Source of the DNA: Myxococcales bacterium
GTDB lineage: Bacteria; Myxococcota_A; Polyangia; Polyangiales; Polyangiaceae
Reading direction: 5' to 3'
NCBI GenBank assembly: GCA_016794345.1
Contig: JAEUKE010000081.1
Coordinates: 1 to 64,000, forward strand
Length of the DNA stretch: 64,000 nt
This document shows positions 7,633 to 15,909 of this stretch, piece by piece (within the stretch, counting starts at the first letter, position 1; every line of letters starts with the position of its first letter). The notes below the pieces were generated by a model. The model was not told the origin of the DNA and did no database searches. It worked only from the letters and a program-made list of their open reading frames with translations. The translations under genes were made by a program, and so were the position numbers.

Positions 7633-8934
7633 ATGAAATCGTGGCATGCCTTGGCGCCACTTTTGGCCGTCCTGGGACTTACCGGCTGCGCGTCGTCACC
7701 TTTGCTCGATGCCGCCGAGGCGCGCGATTTCACGCGTCTCTCGAAGGAGATCGAGGCTGCCCGCAAGTCCGGGGAGCTCGATGACGGCACGGTGCGTGAT
7801 GTCGCCGCCGTCGTCGCTTCCGGCGAGATCGAGAACGCCAAGGGCCTCGAGGGCGAGAAGCTCGTCGGGGGCCTGGTCGGCTGCGCTCCCGCTCTGGAGA
7901 GCGCGCTGGACGATCGCGCCGAGAAGGACGACGACGTGGCGGCGACCGCCTCCTGGGTGCTCCTGTCGGCCGGCCTCGAAGACGAGGACGAGTTCGCCGA
8001 CTACGCGCTCGACAACGATCCGCGCGCGGCCTTCCGCGCGTTGGGCGCTCGATCCCTCGTGGACCTCGACGACGCGGACCTGCGTCGCAAGCTCTTTCTC
8101 GATCTGGACGAGCGCGTCCGCCTCGGCGCGCTGAAGGCCGCGCTGTCGTCGCCGATCGACGCCGACTTCGACGCCCTGCTCGAGGCTGCCCGGCTCGATC
8201 CGAGCTCGCAGGCCCGCTCCACCGCAGCCCGAGCCCTCGGCCAGATCGGCGGCACGCGCTCGGCCTACGCCCTGAAGGACCTGTGGCTCCGCGCGGATGG
8301 TCGGCTCCGGGAGGCCGTGGCCGCGGGCTGGGCCGCGCCTGCCACCTTCGAAGCCGGCGGTCGCGACCAGCTCCAGAACGCTGCCGAGGCGGGCGGGGAG
8401 GGCAGCGTTCACGCCGCGCTCCTCCTGTCCCGCATCCCGGAGCTCGACGCCAAGGCCAAGGCCGCGCGCGCCTCGGCGATGGGCGTGCTCGTCCGCGTCA
8501 TCAAGCAGGGCACCCGCGAGGACCGCTCGGTCGCCATCCTCATGGCCCCGACCTCGACGGAGATCCTCGACGCGGTGCGTGAAGCAAAGGACACCGGCGA
8601 CACCGCCGTGGCCATCCTCGCGCAGGCGCGCCTGGTCCGCGAAGGCAAGCCGGACGAGCAGAAGAAGGCGAAAGAGAAGCTCTTCGAGCTCGCCAAAAAG
8701 GCGGATGACCCGGACGCGCCCCGCGCTCGCGCGGAGCTCGCGACGCTCGGCGACAAACGCGTCGTCCCGATGGTCGAGAAGGAGCTCTCGTCCAAGAACC
8801 CCTTCGCGCGGGCCTACGCGGCTCGCACGCTCGTCACGCTCGGGGAGTCTCCGCGTGCCGCGGGGCTCCTCGCCGACAAAGAAGCGCAGGTCCGGGTGGA
8901 CGTCGCCTGCGCCATCGTCTCCCGCGAAGACTGA
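7633..8934 (+). CDS. HEAT-repeat lipoprotein
   Basis: 433 residues. I chose the ATG at 7633 (MKSWHALAPLLAVLGLTGCASS) because a GAGAG Shine-Dalgarno lies about 6 bases upstream; an ATG at 7627 would add two residues. The signal peptide ends in lipobox LTGC. The mature protein is all-helical, with repeated Ala/Leu helices of HEAT type (SSQARSTAARALGQIGG, NPFARAYAARTLVTLGE, and earlier VRLGALKAALSS). HEAT scaffolds bind partner proteins. Here it would be a periplasm- or surface-facing scaffold anchored by lipid. No catalytic motif is seen. It may be co-transcribed with the next gene, 36 bp downstream. Confidence 0.8.
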   Translation: MKSWHALAPLLAVLGLTGCASSPLLDAAEARDFTRLSKEIEAARKSGELDDGTVRDVAAVVASGEIENAKGLEGEKLVGGLVGCAPALESALDDRAEKDDDVAATASWVLLSAGLEDEDEFADYALDNDPRAAFRALGARSLVDLDDADLRRKLFLDLDERVRLGALKAALSSPIDADFDALLEAARLDPSSQARSTAARALGQIGGTRSAYALKDLWLRADGRLREAVAAGWAAPATFEAGGRDQLQNAAEAGGEGSVHAALLLSRIPELDAKAKAARASAMGVLVRVIKQGTREDRSVAILMAPTSTEILDAVREAKDTGDTAVAILAQARLVREGKPDEQKKAKEKLFELAKKADDPDAPRARAELATLGDKRVVPMVEKELSSKNPFARAYAARTLVTLGESPRAAGLLADKEAQVRVDVACAIVSRED

Positions 8935-8970
8935 CCTTCAGCTGCCCCCGGGCCGAGCCGTATTGGGTCC

Positions 8971-9516
8971 GTGGGTGCTGGGCAGCGCTCTCTGTCGAGC
9001 GTCATCGCGATGCTCTCGCCGGCGCTCGGCGAGGAGACCGCCAAACAGCTGGTCGAGCGCGAGGCCTCGGCGATGGGGCTCGGGCCGATGATCCCGACCG
9101 TCGCGGCCGTCGCGCTCCTGACCCGCCTCGAGCAAGGGGACGGGTCGGGGAGCCTGGCCGCGCAGCTCGCGAAGCGACGCCTGCAGCGTTCAGTCGTGAG
9201 CGACTCGATCCCGCCGCCGCCTCGCCCGCGGCCGATGACCACGGCCAGCAGGGCCCCTTCGAGCGCCGTGCCTCCCAGCGGCCCACGCGAATACGTCCCG
9301 ACGGAGCTCTTGGTGTCGCTCTTCGCCAACTCGCTCGGGGAAGAGAAGGCGTCCGAGCTCGTGGCCCGCACCATCACGCGGCTCGGGCTCCGCGGCTCCC
9401 AGCTGACGAAGGCCGACGCCACGAACCTCCTCTCGTCGATCGAGTCCGCTGGAGGGATCGCCGCGGCCGTGGCGCGCTTCGCGAAGGTGCGATTCGTGCT
9501 CGCCTTCCGCGGCTGA
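8971..9516 (+). CDS. Hypothetical protein with internally duplicated helical domain
   Basis: 181 residues from a GTG at 8971; no good ribosome-binding site is visible and the start is uncertain. Residues 9-71 and 111-175 are two copies of the same helical unit: VIAMLSPALGEETAKQLVER against LLVSLFANSLGEEKASELVA, each followed by a Gly-Leu-Gly or Leu-Gly-Leu turn and a basic, Ala-rich last helix. A Pro/Ser-rich linker (79-108) joins them. It has no signal peptide or membrane segment, so it is cytoplasmic. I do not recognise the family. The two-helical-unit layout suggests an adaptor or protein-protein interaction module. Confidence 0.65.
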   Translation: MGAGQRSLSSVIAMLSPALGEETAKQLVEREASAMGLGPMIPTVAAVALLTRLEQGDGSGSLAAQLAKRRLQRSVVSDSIPPPPRPRPMTTASRAPSSAVPPSGPREYVPTELLVSLFANSLGEEKASELVARTITRLGLRGSQLTKADATNLLSSIESAGGIAAAVARFAKVRFVLAFRG

Positions 9517-9526
9517 CGCCGCGTCA
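9514..9526. terminator. Palindrome carrying both convergent stop codons
   Basis: TGACGC-C-GCGTCA is a 13-base palindrome whose two ends are the stop codons of the plus-strand gene (TGA 9514-9516) and of the minus-strand P450 (9524-9526). GC-rich arms continue outward with one bulge. It may end transcription from both sides, but there is no T run. Confidence 0.3.
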
Positions 9527-10864
9527 GGCCGCGTGGTGCTCGCGCGGCACCCGGGAGAGCAGCTTCACGCGCAGGCCCTCCGAGGGCATCAACGTGATCG
9601 AACGCCTCACCGGTTTGATGGGCCCGCTCGAGTCGAGCTTCATTCGCGTTCGCCGGAACAAGCGGGCCAGCACCATCTTCATCTCGAACAGCGCGAAGGC
9701 CATGCCGATGCAGCGACGGATGCCGCCTCCGAACGGGAACCACTCCGCCGGCGTGAGCTTCTTCTGGAGGAATCGATCCGGCCAGAACCGCGTCGGATCT
9801 TCGTACGCCTCGGGCCTGCGGTGCGCGAGGTAGATGGAGCAGACGACGCCGACGCCGGCCGGCAGATCGCAGCCGCCGAGCGTCATGGGCTCCCGGAGGA
9901 TGCGCCCCACGATGGGGATGACCGGGCAGAGACGGAGCGCTTCGCGCGCCGTCGCGTCGAGGTACGGCAACGACTGCACCTTCTGCGGCGTGAGCTCGCC
10001 GGCGTGGTCGAGCTCCGAGCGGAGCTTGTCCTCCACGATCGGGTCGGCGAGCACCCAGCGCATCGCCCACGTCAGCGCGGTCGCCGTCGTCTCGTGACCG
10101 GCGACGAGCAGCGTCACGAGCTCGTCGCGCAGCTCGGTGTCTTCCATGGGCTTGCCCTCCTCGTCGCGGGCGTCGACGAGCAGCGAGAGGATGTCCTGTC
10201 GCCCGGCGTTGTTCACGCGCCGCGCGCGGATCTCCTCGTAGAGGCCGTCGTCGGCCTTCTTGAGCAGGCGCAGGGCGCGACCCCACGGCGACAGCGGCCC
10301 GAGATCCGTGCGCATGAAGGGGATGAGCAGCGGCGGCCACGTCATCACCTCGAGCAGCTCGGTGATCGACTTCTTCATCTCGCGCTCGCGCGGCCCTCGC
10401 TCCACGCCGAAGATGCTGCGGATGATCACGTCGAGCGCGATGCCGTTCATCCGCTCGTGGAGGGAGAACGAGCCGTCCTCCGGCAGCGCGTCGATCGCGT
10501 CGTCGGCGAGCTCCATCATCAGGTCGCCGTACGCGAGCATGCGCTCGCCGTGGAACGGCGGCATGAGGAGCTTGCGCTTCCGCATGTGCGCCGCGCCGTC
10601 GACCATGAGCACGCTCTTGTCGCCGAGGAAGGCCGAGAGCGACTGGTTGAACGCGCCTGCGTGGAGCGCCTCGCCCGGCTCGGCGAAGACGGTCTTCACC
10701 ACCTCGGGGTTGGAGAACACGACGAGCGGAGGCAGCTGCGGCAAGCGAAACGTGAACGCCTCGCCGAAGCGCTCCTGGCAGTCCTCGAGGAACTCGAACG
10801 GACGCCGCAGCCAGTGCATCGTGAGGAGCATCGGGGGCCCTTTGGGGCCGGGAGGCAGCGCCAT
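9524..10864 (-). CDS. Cytochrome P450
   Basis: 446 residues, ATG at 10864 (MALPPGPKGPPMLL), which shares one base with the stop of the upstream barrel gene (TGATG), so it is translationally coupled. All P450 hallmarks are present: I-helix AGHETT (255-260) with the oxygen-activating Thr, K-helix EALR (Glu308, Arg311), and the haem loop FPFGGGIRRCIG with axial Cys385. The N-terminus is Pro-rich without a membrane anchor, so it is soluble. It would oxidise a small lipophilic substrate using external redox partners; none is encoded nearby. It is the last gene of an operon of two thioredoxin-fold lipoproteins and an outer-membrane barrel, an unusual setting that hints at making or modifying a compound handled at the envelope. 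Confidence 0.93.
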   Translation of the reverse strand: MALPPGPKGPPMLLTMHWLRRPFEFLEDCQERFGEAFTFRLPQLPPLVVFSNPEVVKTVFAEPGEALHAGAFNQSLSAFLGDKSVLMVDGAAHMRKRKLLMPPFHGERMLAYGDLMMELADDAIDALPEDGSFSLHERMNGIALDVIIRSIFGVERGPREREMKKSITELLEVMTWPPLLIPFMRTDLGPLSPWGRALRLLKKADDGLYEEIRARRVNNAGRQDILSLLVDARDEEGKPMEDTELRDELVTLLVAGHETTATALTWAMRWVLADPIVEDKLRSELDHAGELTPQKVQSLPYLDATAREALRLCPVIPIVGRILREPMTLGGCDLPAGVGVVCSIYLAHRRPEAYEDPTRFWPDRFLQKKLTPAEWFPFGGGIRRCIGMAFALFEMKMVLARLFRRTRMKLDSSGPIKPVRRSITLMPSEGLRVKLLSRVPREHHAA

Positions 10865-12915
10865 CAGAACCTCGACGTGAGCTCGAGCTTGGCCCCTTGG
10901 AAAGGGGGGAAGTTCCGGCAAACGCCGGACACACATCGGATCGCGCCGCGGCGCTGTCCGACGAAGAGGTTCACGGTGTCGAAGATCTGCTCGACGACGT
11001 GCTCGCGGTCGGCCGCCTTGAACTGCAGGCCGCCGCTGAAGAAGTTGCAGAGCTCGACGTTTTCGTCCGGCACGCACCCCTTCCGAGTCAGGTACTCGTA
11101 GCCGAAGATGAACGAGACATACGGAGCCCAGCGAAGGGCGAGGTAGTTCTCACCCTCGTTCCACGCGTTGGAGGCCAGCGCCGGCTCGTAGCGGTGGCGG
11201 TGGAAGCCCTGGGATTGCAGCGTGAAGTCGCCGCCGAGGTGGACGGCGACGTCGTAGCGGAGGTAACCCTCGCGGTAGAAGATGTCGCTCGGCGCGGCGA
11301 GGTTCACGCCGGTCACCTCGTCGGCGTGTGTCGTGTGCCGGGCGCCGGTCCAAGCCTTGAGATAGCCACGGCCTTCCTGGAAGCTGATCTCGCCCCCGCT
11401 TGCCATGTCGATCGTGTTCGTCTGTTCGACCGGCTTGGACGTGTCGCACTGGTAGTTGAGCGGATTGAACTCCGTGAAGCTCGTGTAGTAGCCGCCCCAG
11501 CCGTAGGCGAGCACCTCCTTCGAGAACCGGTAGTCGACCTTGGCTCGCCCGCCCGTGACGCAGATGTTCGGTGCGCCGATCTGCTGGGTGTAGAACGGCT
11601 CGACGATGGGAGGTTGGTTGTACGCGACCGGGTCGTACTCGGCGGCGCTGAACGAGGGGTCGGCCGCGGCGTTCGAGTTGATGTTCGCCGCGAGCGGCAG
11701 AAACGATCGGTAGTGTTTGCCCTCGAGGTTGACCGTGAGCTCCTCGACTCGCAGGTTGCCGCCGAAGTACACGGCGTAGCCTGTGTTGTCCGGCGTGCGC
11801 TCCACCTCGCCGTTCGGCCCGATGGCGACCGGTCGTCCATCCGTCGCGTGTTGCCCGACGACCTCCACGTAAGCGTCGCCGTGATCGAAGATGTTCGGCA
11901 CGCTGAGCGAGCCGCTCGCGGTGATGATCGTGTCGCGGAGTCGCGCCTGGTTCGGCGTGTCGAACGTGGGGAAGAGCGCGCCGCACTGCGCGCCGCCCGC
12001 TGCCTGGCAGCGCAGGTTCTCCTCCGCGTAGTCCTTCCGGCTGAGCAGCGTCGCGTGTGTGCCGAAGAGAATTTGGCGCGGGCCACCCTCGACGCTCAGA
12101 CCGAAGATCGAGTCCTCGAGGTAGCTCGGTCGTGCGCGCTCCACCAGGTAGGCGGTGTTGCCGCGGTCGTCGAAGCTGTACGTGGTGAAGTCGTTGGCCG
12201 AGGGAAATCCGAAGAAGAGGGGGGAGCCGTCGCCGTTCAGGCGCCGGCCGCTCTGTTCGTCGACGCGGATGGGGTTCATCTGCCCGGCGAGCGCCGAGAC
12301 CGACAGCGAAGCCGACTCCCAGCTCTTCTTGAACGACGCCTTCGCACCGCGAATCGTCGTGTCGGTCGCGAGCTCGTCGATCTTGCGGACGCTCAGCACG
12401 AGCCCGCGGCCGAACTGCGCGTAGAAATCGCCGATCGTCAGGTCGACTCCCGGAGCCGTGTAGCCCACGAAGAGCTTCGAGGGAAAAACCGTCGTGCGGT
12501 AGCGCGTGTTGAGCTCCCGCTGGAACGCGTTGACGTAGGCGTTGCGCTCTGGACCGGTCGCGTCGGGCAGGCGCTCGCGCGCGATGTCGATCAGGTCGTC
12601 CTCGTCGAGCTGCGCGTAATAGGTCGCGAAATCGACCCGGATGCCCGCGCGCAGTCGCCAGTAGTAGAGCTGGAAGTTCAGCCGGTCGTAGAACTCGCCG
12701 AAGGTGTCGTTCACGATGGTGCCCGGGGGCGGCACCACCGTCTGGCTGTCGTCGCGGTTGTCGAACAAGTACGAGAACGTCGCGGTGTTCGTGACGTCCA
12801 TCGTGAGCGTCTCGCCGCCCACGTCCTCGACGTCGACCGCGCGCGCGACCCGCGGCGTGATCACGACGGTGGCGAGGGCGAGCAGCGCTGCGCTGCGGCC
12901 CACGAGCCAGCTCAT
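10864..12915 (-). CDS. Outer-membrane beta-barrel protein (DUF6029-like)
   Basis: 683 residues with a Sec signal peptide ending near RVARA-VD (residue 26). The mature chain is a long run of alternating amphipathic strands rich in Tyr, Phe and Asp (FQLYYWRLRAGIRVDFATYY, FVGYTAPGVDLTIGDFYAQF, LAYGWGGYYTSFTEF). It ends in Phe (KLELTSRF), the terminal aromatic signal read by the BAM machinery. Length and pattern suggest a large barrel of the porin-like DUF6029 type; the family name is tentative. Several cysteines sit in presumed loops (AENLRCQAAGGAQC, GCVPDENVELC, RCVSGVC). This fits with the two thioredoxin-like lipoproteins encoded 24 and about 670 bp upstream, which could reduce or isomerise these disulfides. 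Confidence 0.75.
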   Translation of the reverse strand: MSWLVGRSAALLALATVVITPRVARAVDVEDVGGETLTMDVTNTATFSYLFDNRDDSQTVVPPPGTIVNDTFGEFYDRLNFQLYYWRLRAGIRVDFATYYAQLDEDDLIDIARERLPDATGPERNAYVNAFQRELNTRYRTTVFPSKLFVGYTAPGVDLTIGDFYAQFGRGLVLSVRKIDELATDTTIRGAKASFKKSWESASLSVSALAGQMNPIRVDEQSGRRLNGDGSPLFFGFPSANDFTTYSFDDRGNTAYLVERARPSYLEDSIFGLSVEGGPRQILFGTHATLLSRKDYAEENLRCQAAGGAQCGALFPTFDTPNQARLRDTIITASGSLSVPNIFDHGDAYVEVVGQHATDGRPVAIGPNGEVERTPDNTGYAVYFGGNLRVEELTVNLEGKHYRSFLPLAANINSNAAADPSFSAAEYDPVAYNQPPIVEPFYTQQIGAPNICVTGGRAKVDYRFSKEVLAYGWGGYYTSFTEFNPLNYQCDTSKPVEQTNTIDMASGGEISFQEGRGYLKAWTGARHTTHADEVTGVNLAAPSDIFYREGYLRYDVAVHLGGDFTLQSQGFHRHRYEPALASNAWNEGENYLALRWAPYVSFIFGYEYLTRKGCVPDENVELCNFFSGGLQFKAADREHVVEQIFDTVNLFVGQRRGAIRCVSGVCRNFPPFQGAKLELTSRF

Positions 12916-12939
12916 GACAGCGAGCTCATGTCGGGAGGT

Positions 12940-13569
12940 TCATTGGAGAAGCTTCTCGACCTCGGCCGCGAGCTTCTTTTCGTCGCCGGGGTTGTACCCG
13001 CTCGTCTTCTTCACGATGTTGCCGTTTTTGTCGACGAGCACCGAAAACGGCATGTCGCGCTTCGGGTTGTACCGCGCCACGACGGAGGTCTCCTCGTCGA
13101 GCAACACGGGGAAGCTCATCTTCTTGTCGTGCACGACGCTGCTGACCTGCGACCGCGTCTCGGGGCCGTCGAGCGAGACGGCGAGGACGACGAAGCCCTT
13201 CGCCTTGTACTCCTCGTACATCGCGACGAGGTGCGGCATCTCCACCAAGCAGGGGTCACAGGTGGTCGACCAGAAGTCGATCAGGACGACCTTGCCCTTG
13301 TAGTCCGACAGGCTGATGTTCTTGCCGTCGAGCGACGGGAGCGTGAAGTCGGGCGCGCTGCCCTTTCCGCTCGAGCTGCCCCCGCTCGAGCTGGCCGAGT
13401 CGGTGCTGCCGCTCCCCGAGCCGCTCGTCTCGTTCGACGAGCCGCCCGAGGGCGTGTTCGAGTTTCCTTGTCCGCCGCTGCAGGCAGCGAGAGACAAGAC
13501 GAGCGCCCCGGCGAGGGCGGTGGCCCATTTCCCCCCGCTCACGGGAGGAATCAGGAAGCGATTGAGCAT
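12940..13569 (-). CDS. TlpA-family thioredoxin-like lipoprotein
   Basis: 209 residues from the ATG at 13569. The signal peptide ends in lipobox LAAC (Cys30). A Gly/Ser/Asn linker (31-70) tethers a TlpA/ResA-type domain: SAPDFTLPSLDGK, KGKVVLIDFWSTTCDPC with the redox pair Cys104/Cys107, then PVLLDEETSV and the cis-Pro loop DMPFSVLVDK. These enzymes reduce disulfides or apo-haem-binding sites outside the cytoplasm. Its partner gene lies 14 bases upstream and the barrel gene 24 bases downstream, so they are one transcript. The CDPC active site is identical in the neighbouring redoxin. Confidence 0.88.
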   Translation of the reverse strand: MLNRFLIPPVSGGKWATALAGALVLSLAACSGGQGNSNTPSGGSSNETSGSGSGSTDSASSSGGSSSGKGSAPDFTLPSLDGKNISLSDYKGKVVLIDFWSTTCDPCLVEMPHLVAMYEEYKAKGFVVLAVSLDGPETRSQVSSVVHDKKMSFPVLLDEETSVVARYNPKRDMPFSVLVDKNGNIVKKTSGYNPGDEKKLAAEVEKLLQ

Positions 13570-13583
13570 CGGTGGGCGAGAGC

Positions 13584-14276
13584 TTACTGCGAAAGGAGCT
13601 GCTCGAGCTTCGCAAAGATCGCCGGGTCGGCGCCGGCCACGCGGTCGACGATCGTCATCGTGCGCGTGTCGATCAGAATGTTTGCGGGGAAGGCCGGCTC
13701 CGCCGCGAGGGCGAAGAGCTTGTCTTGGCCGTCGACCACGCCGGGCCAGCTCTGGTTGTACTTCGACTGCCAGGCGGACAGGACGCTGAGCTTGGGCTCC
13801 CCACCCGAGATGTTCTGCGCCATGACGGTGAAGAACTCCGCGCCCATCGGTGCGTAGTCGGCGTACTCGCCGGGGAGCGATTGCGCTTCGAGCTTGCACG
13901 GGTCACACCACGCCGCCGAGATGATGATCATCAGCGCCTTCGGCTTCGGCTTCTCGCCGTAGATCGAGTCGGCCGCGAACATCTCCGCGCCGGTCGGGTT
14001 GTAGAAGTCCGCCATCTGGACGACCTGCGCCGAGTCGAAGTTCCCGTCTTGCGGACGCGCATAGCCGCGGAACTGGTAGTTCCGGATGATCGACCCTTCT
14101 TGATCGCCGAACGGACCGGCCGGGTAGGCGAGCGCGGGGCGCTCGACGGCGGCCTGGCCCTCGTCCTCAACCTCTTCCACGTCATCTCCGCCGACGACCT
14201 GGGTCTCTTCCTCGGTGGCGCACGCGGACGCAAAGACGGAGAGGAGGGCGACGCTCGAGAGGAGGAGCTTGCGCAT
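13584..14276 (-). CDS. Thioredoxin-fold (redoxin) lipoprotein
   Basis: 230 residues, ATG at 14276 (MRKLLLSSVALLSVFASAC), with a likely lipid Cys19 in a slightly imperfect lipobox. An acidic linker (20-45) precedes a thioredoxin fold: PKALMIIISAAWCDPCKLEA with Cys124/Cys127, then FTVMAQN and FPANILIDTRTMTIVD. It is the first gene of the four-gene minus-strand operon. Compared with the TlpA neighbour it has a longer region before the active site (RNYQFRGYARPQDGN), so they are not recent duplicates. It probably acts as a thiol oxidoreductase on an exported client, perhaps the cysteine-bearing barrel protein; this is inference. Confidence 0.82.
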   Translation of the reverse strand: MRKLLLSSVALLSVFASACATEEETQVVGGDDVEEVEDEGQAAVERPALAYPAGPFGDQEGSIIRNYQFRGYARPQDGNFDSAQVVQMADFYNPTGAEMFAADSIYGEKPKPKALMIIISAAWCDPCKLEAQSLPGEYADYAPMGAEFFTVMAQNISGGEPKLSVLSAWQSKYNQSWPGVVDGQDKLFALAAEPAFPANILIDTRTMTIVDRVAGADPAIFAKLEQLLSQ

Positions 14277-14499
14277 GGCTACACCTGATGGGGAGGAAGG
14301 AGGGACGACGCTACCCCGGGCAGATGAGGCAGCTACGTAACTATCCGGGCACGAGGGGGTTTCGTCAAGGCACCTGAAGGGAGTAGCCTGGAGGTGGATC
14401 AGGTCTGCACCAGATGCGCCGCTTTCCTTCGGCCGGCGCCCGAATGCTGCTACGAGCCTGTCCGCCTCACCCTCTGCCATCAAGCTCACAGGACTTCGT

Positions 14500-15690
14500 A
14501 TGGTCTCCTTCGCCCGCTTCCCCCGCGTCACCACGCTTTGCTTCGCGCTCGTCTCGGTCCTCGGCTGCACAAAGACCGAGGTGAAACAGAAGCCAGGCCC
14601 CACCTGCGAGGAGCAGGGCGGGATCAAGGTCGAGGTGGACGGGGAGGAGGTTTGCGAGGAGAAGTGCGACGCGTCGAAATGCGCGGCCAACAACGTCTGC
14701 GTCGGAAACCGCTGCAAGCTCGCCTGCGAGACGGACGCCACGTGCCAGAGCGTCCTCTTCGGCGATGCCGTCACGCAGCGCTGCGAAGCCGCGACGGATG
14801 ACGGTGGCAACGCCGTCAGCATCTGCGCGGACTCGCCGCTCGTCGCGCAGATCGGCCAGGCCTGTCCGGCGGGGGACGAGTGCGCTGCGATCGGGCTGGC
14901 TTGCCCCAACGGTACCCCCTGCGACGCAGGCGGTTGCCCCGCGGAGCAGTGCAAGCCGCTCGCGTGCCAGTCGCTCGGGCTGGAGGACGCCGAGGCGTAT
15001 TGCACCACGGTGGACTGCGTCGCGGATACGGATTGCCCCAACGGCTACTACTGCGGCGTCATCCGCATCGGCAACGCGCCGTGCAGCGACCCCAGCAAAG
15101 GTGACCCCTCGCTGCCTTGCATCGACCCGGCGAACAACGCCGCCGTCGGCGGCACCTACCAGGAGGGCCCCTCCTCGCTCGTACAGAATGCCTGCCTCAA
15201 GCGTGAGCCGTGTGCGCCCTGCGTCGACCAGAAGGACTGCGCGATCCGCACCGACATGGCCTGTGTCGGCATCGGCTCGTCCGGGGCGACCTACTGTGCC
15301 GAGACGTGTTTCAGCGACGACGACTGCCCGAACGACTTCAGGTGTGTCGCGGCGGCGCCGCCGACCGCCGGCTTCTGCGTGCCCAAGTCGGAGACCTGCG
15401 AGACGCCGGCCACGAACAACTTCTGCTTCAACTGCTTGAACGATCTCGACTGCGGTCCGGCCGGCCCGGACAACACGATGGCGTGTATCGAGCTCGACGG
15501 CGGTCAGCGCGGCTGCTTCGACACCAGCTTCCCCGACACGTGCACGGTCGACGGCGACTGCCCGACCTCGCCTTCGGGGCGCTCGGGCGAGTGCCTCGAC
15601 GAGGGCGAGGGCCTCTCGCCCTCCGATTCCGTCTACCAGCGCTGCTACGTCCCGTACGTCTCGGGCGGCTTCCAGTGCTGGCCGAAGTGA
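14500..15690 (+). CDS. Cysteine-rich lipoprotein with Dickkopf-like motifs
   Basis: 396 residues with a signal peptide and lipobox VLGC (Cys23). The mature part is packed with repeated Cys patterns of the type C-x-x-D-x-D-C-x-x-G-x-x-C (CVADTDCPNGYYC, CFSDDDCPNDFRC, CLNDLDCGPAGPD, CTVDGDCPTSPSG), the motif found in many myxobacterial surface lipoproteins and resembling the Dickkopf N-terminal fold. It is presumably disulfide-bonded and surface-exposed. No catalytic motif is seen. It is divergent from the redoxin operon (223-bp gap), whose products could oxidise or reshuffle such cysteines. Confidence 0.8.
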   Translation: MVSFARFPRVTTLCFALVSVLGCTKTEVKQKPGPTCEEQGGIKVEVDGEEVCEEKCDASKCAANNVCVGNRCKLACETDATCQSVLFGDAVTQRCEAATDDGGNAVSICADSPLVAQIGQACPAGDECAAIGLACPNGTPCDAGGCPAEQCKPLACQSLGLEDAEAYCTTVDCVADTDCPNGYYCGVIRIGNAPCSDPSKGDPSLPCIDPANNAAVGGTYQEGPSSLVQNACLKREPCAPCVDQKDCAIRTDMACVGIGSSGATYCAETCFSDDDCPNDFRCVAAAPPTAGFCVPKSETCETPATNNFCFNCLNDLDCGPAGPDNTMACIELDGGQRGCFDTSFPDTCTVDGDCPTSPSGRSGECLDEGEGLSPSDSVYQRCYVPYVSGGFQCWPK

Positions 15691-15708
15691 TGTCTTGAAC
15701 ACACACGA

Positions 15709-15734
15709 TCTCGCGCTCGAGCCCGAGCGCGAGA
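15709..15734 (+). terminator. Strong hairpin after the Cys-rich lipoprotein gene
   Basis: An 11-bp perfect stem (15709-15719 with 15724-15734) around loop AGCC, starting 19 bases after the stop codon. It is followed by a run of G rather than T, so if it terminates it is not a classical intrinsic terminator; it could also stabilise the 3' end of the mRNA. Confidence 0.5.
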
Positions 15735-15909
15735 GGGGGGGACGGGGCAGAGAGAAACTAGCCGTTTGTCGAGGGGTGTGATTCTCTAGGCCCGCCTCTC
15801 GTCCAACGCTGGCTTAGCCTGCGCGGCCACCTCGCAGGCCAGTGGACTGGGTTTCACGGGGCTCGCTCGGACTCGAGGGACTCCGCGCTTCAAGAAAGGG
15901 TGCTTTCGC

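Noticed and set aside
10897..13857. 986-codon plus-strand frame across the P450/barrel/TlpA operon
   Set aside because: Three well-supported minus-strand genes occupy it; the translation is a low-information Arg/Glu/Val sequence.
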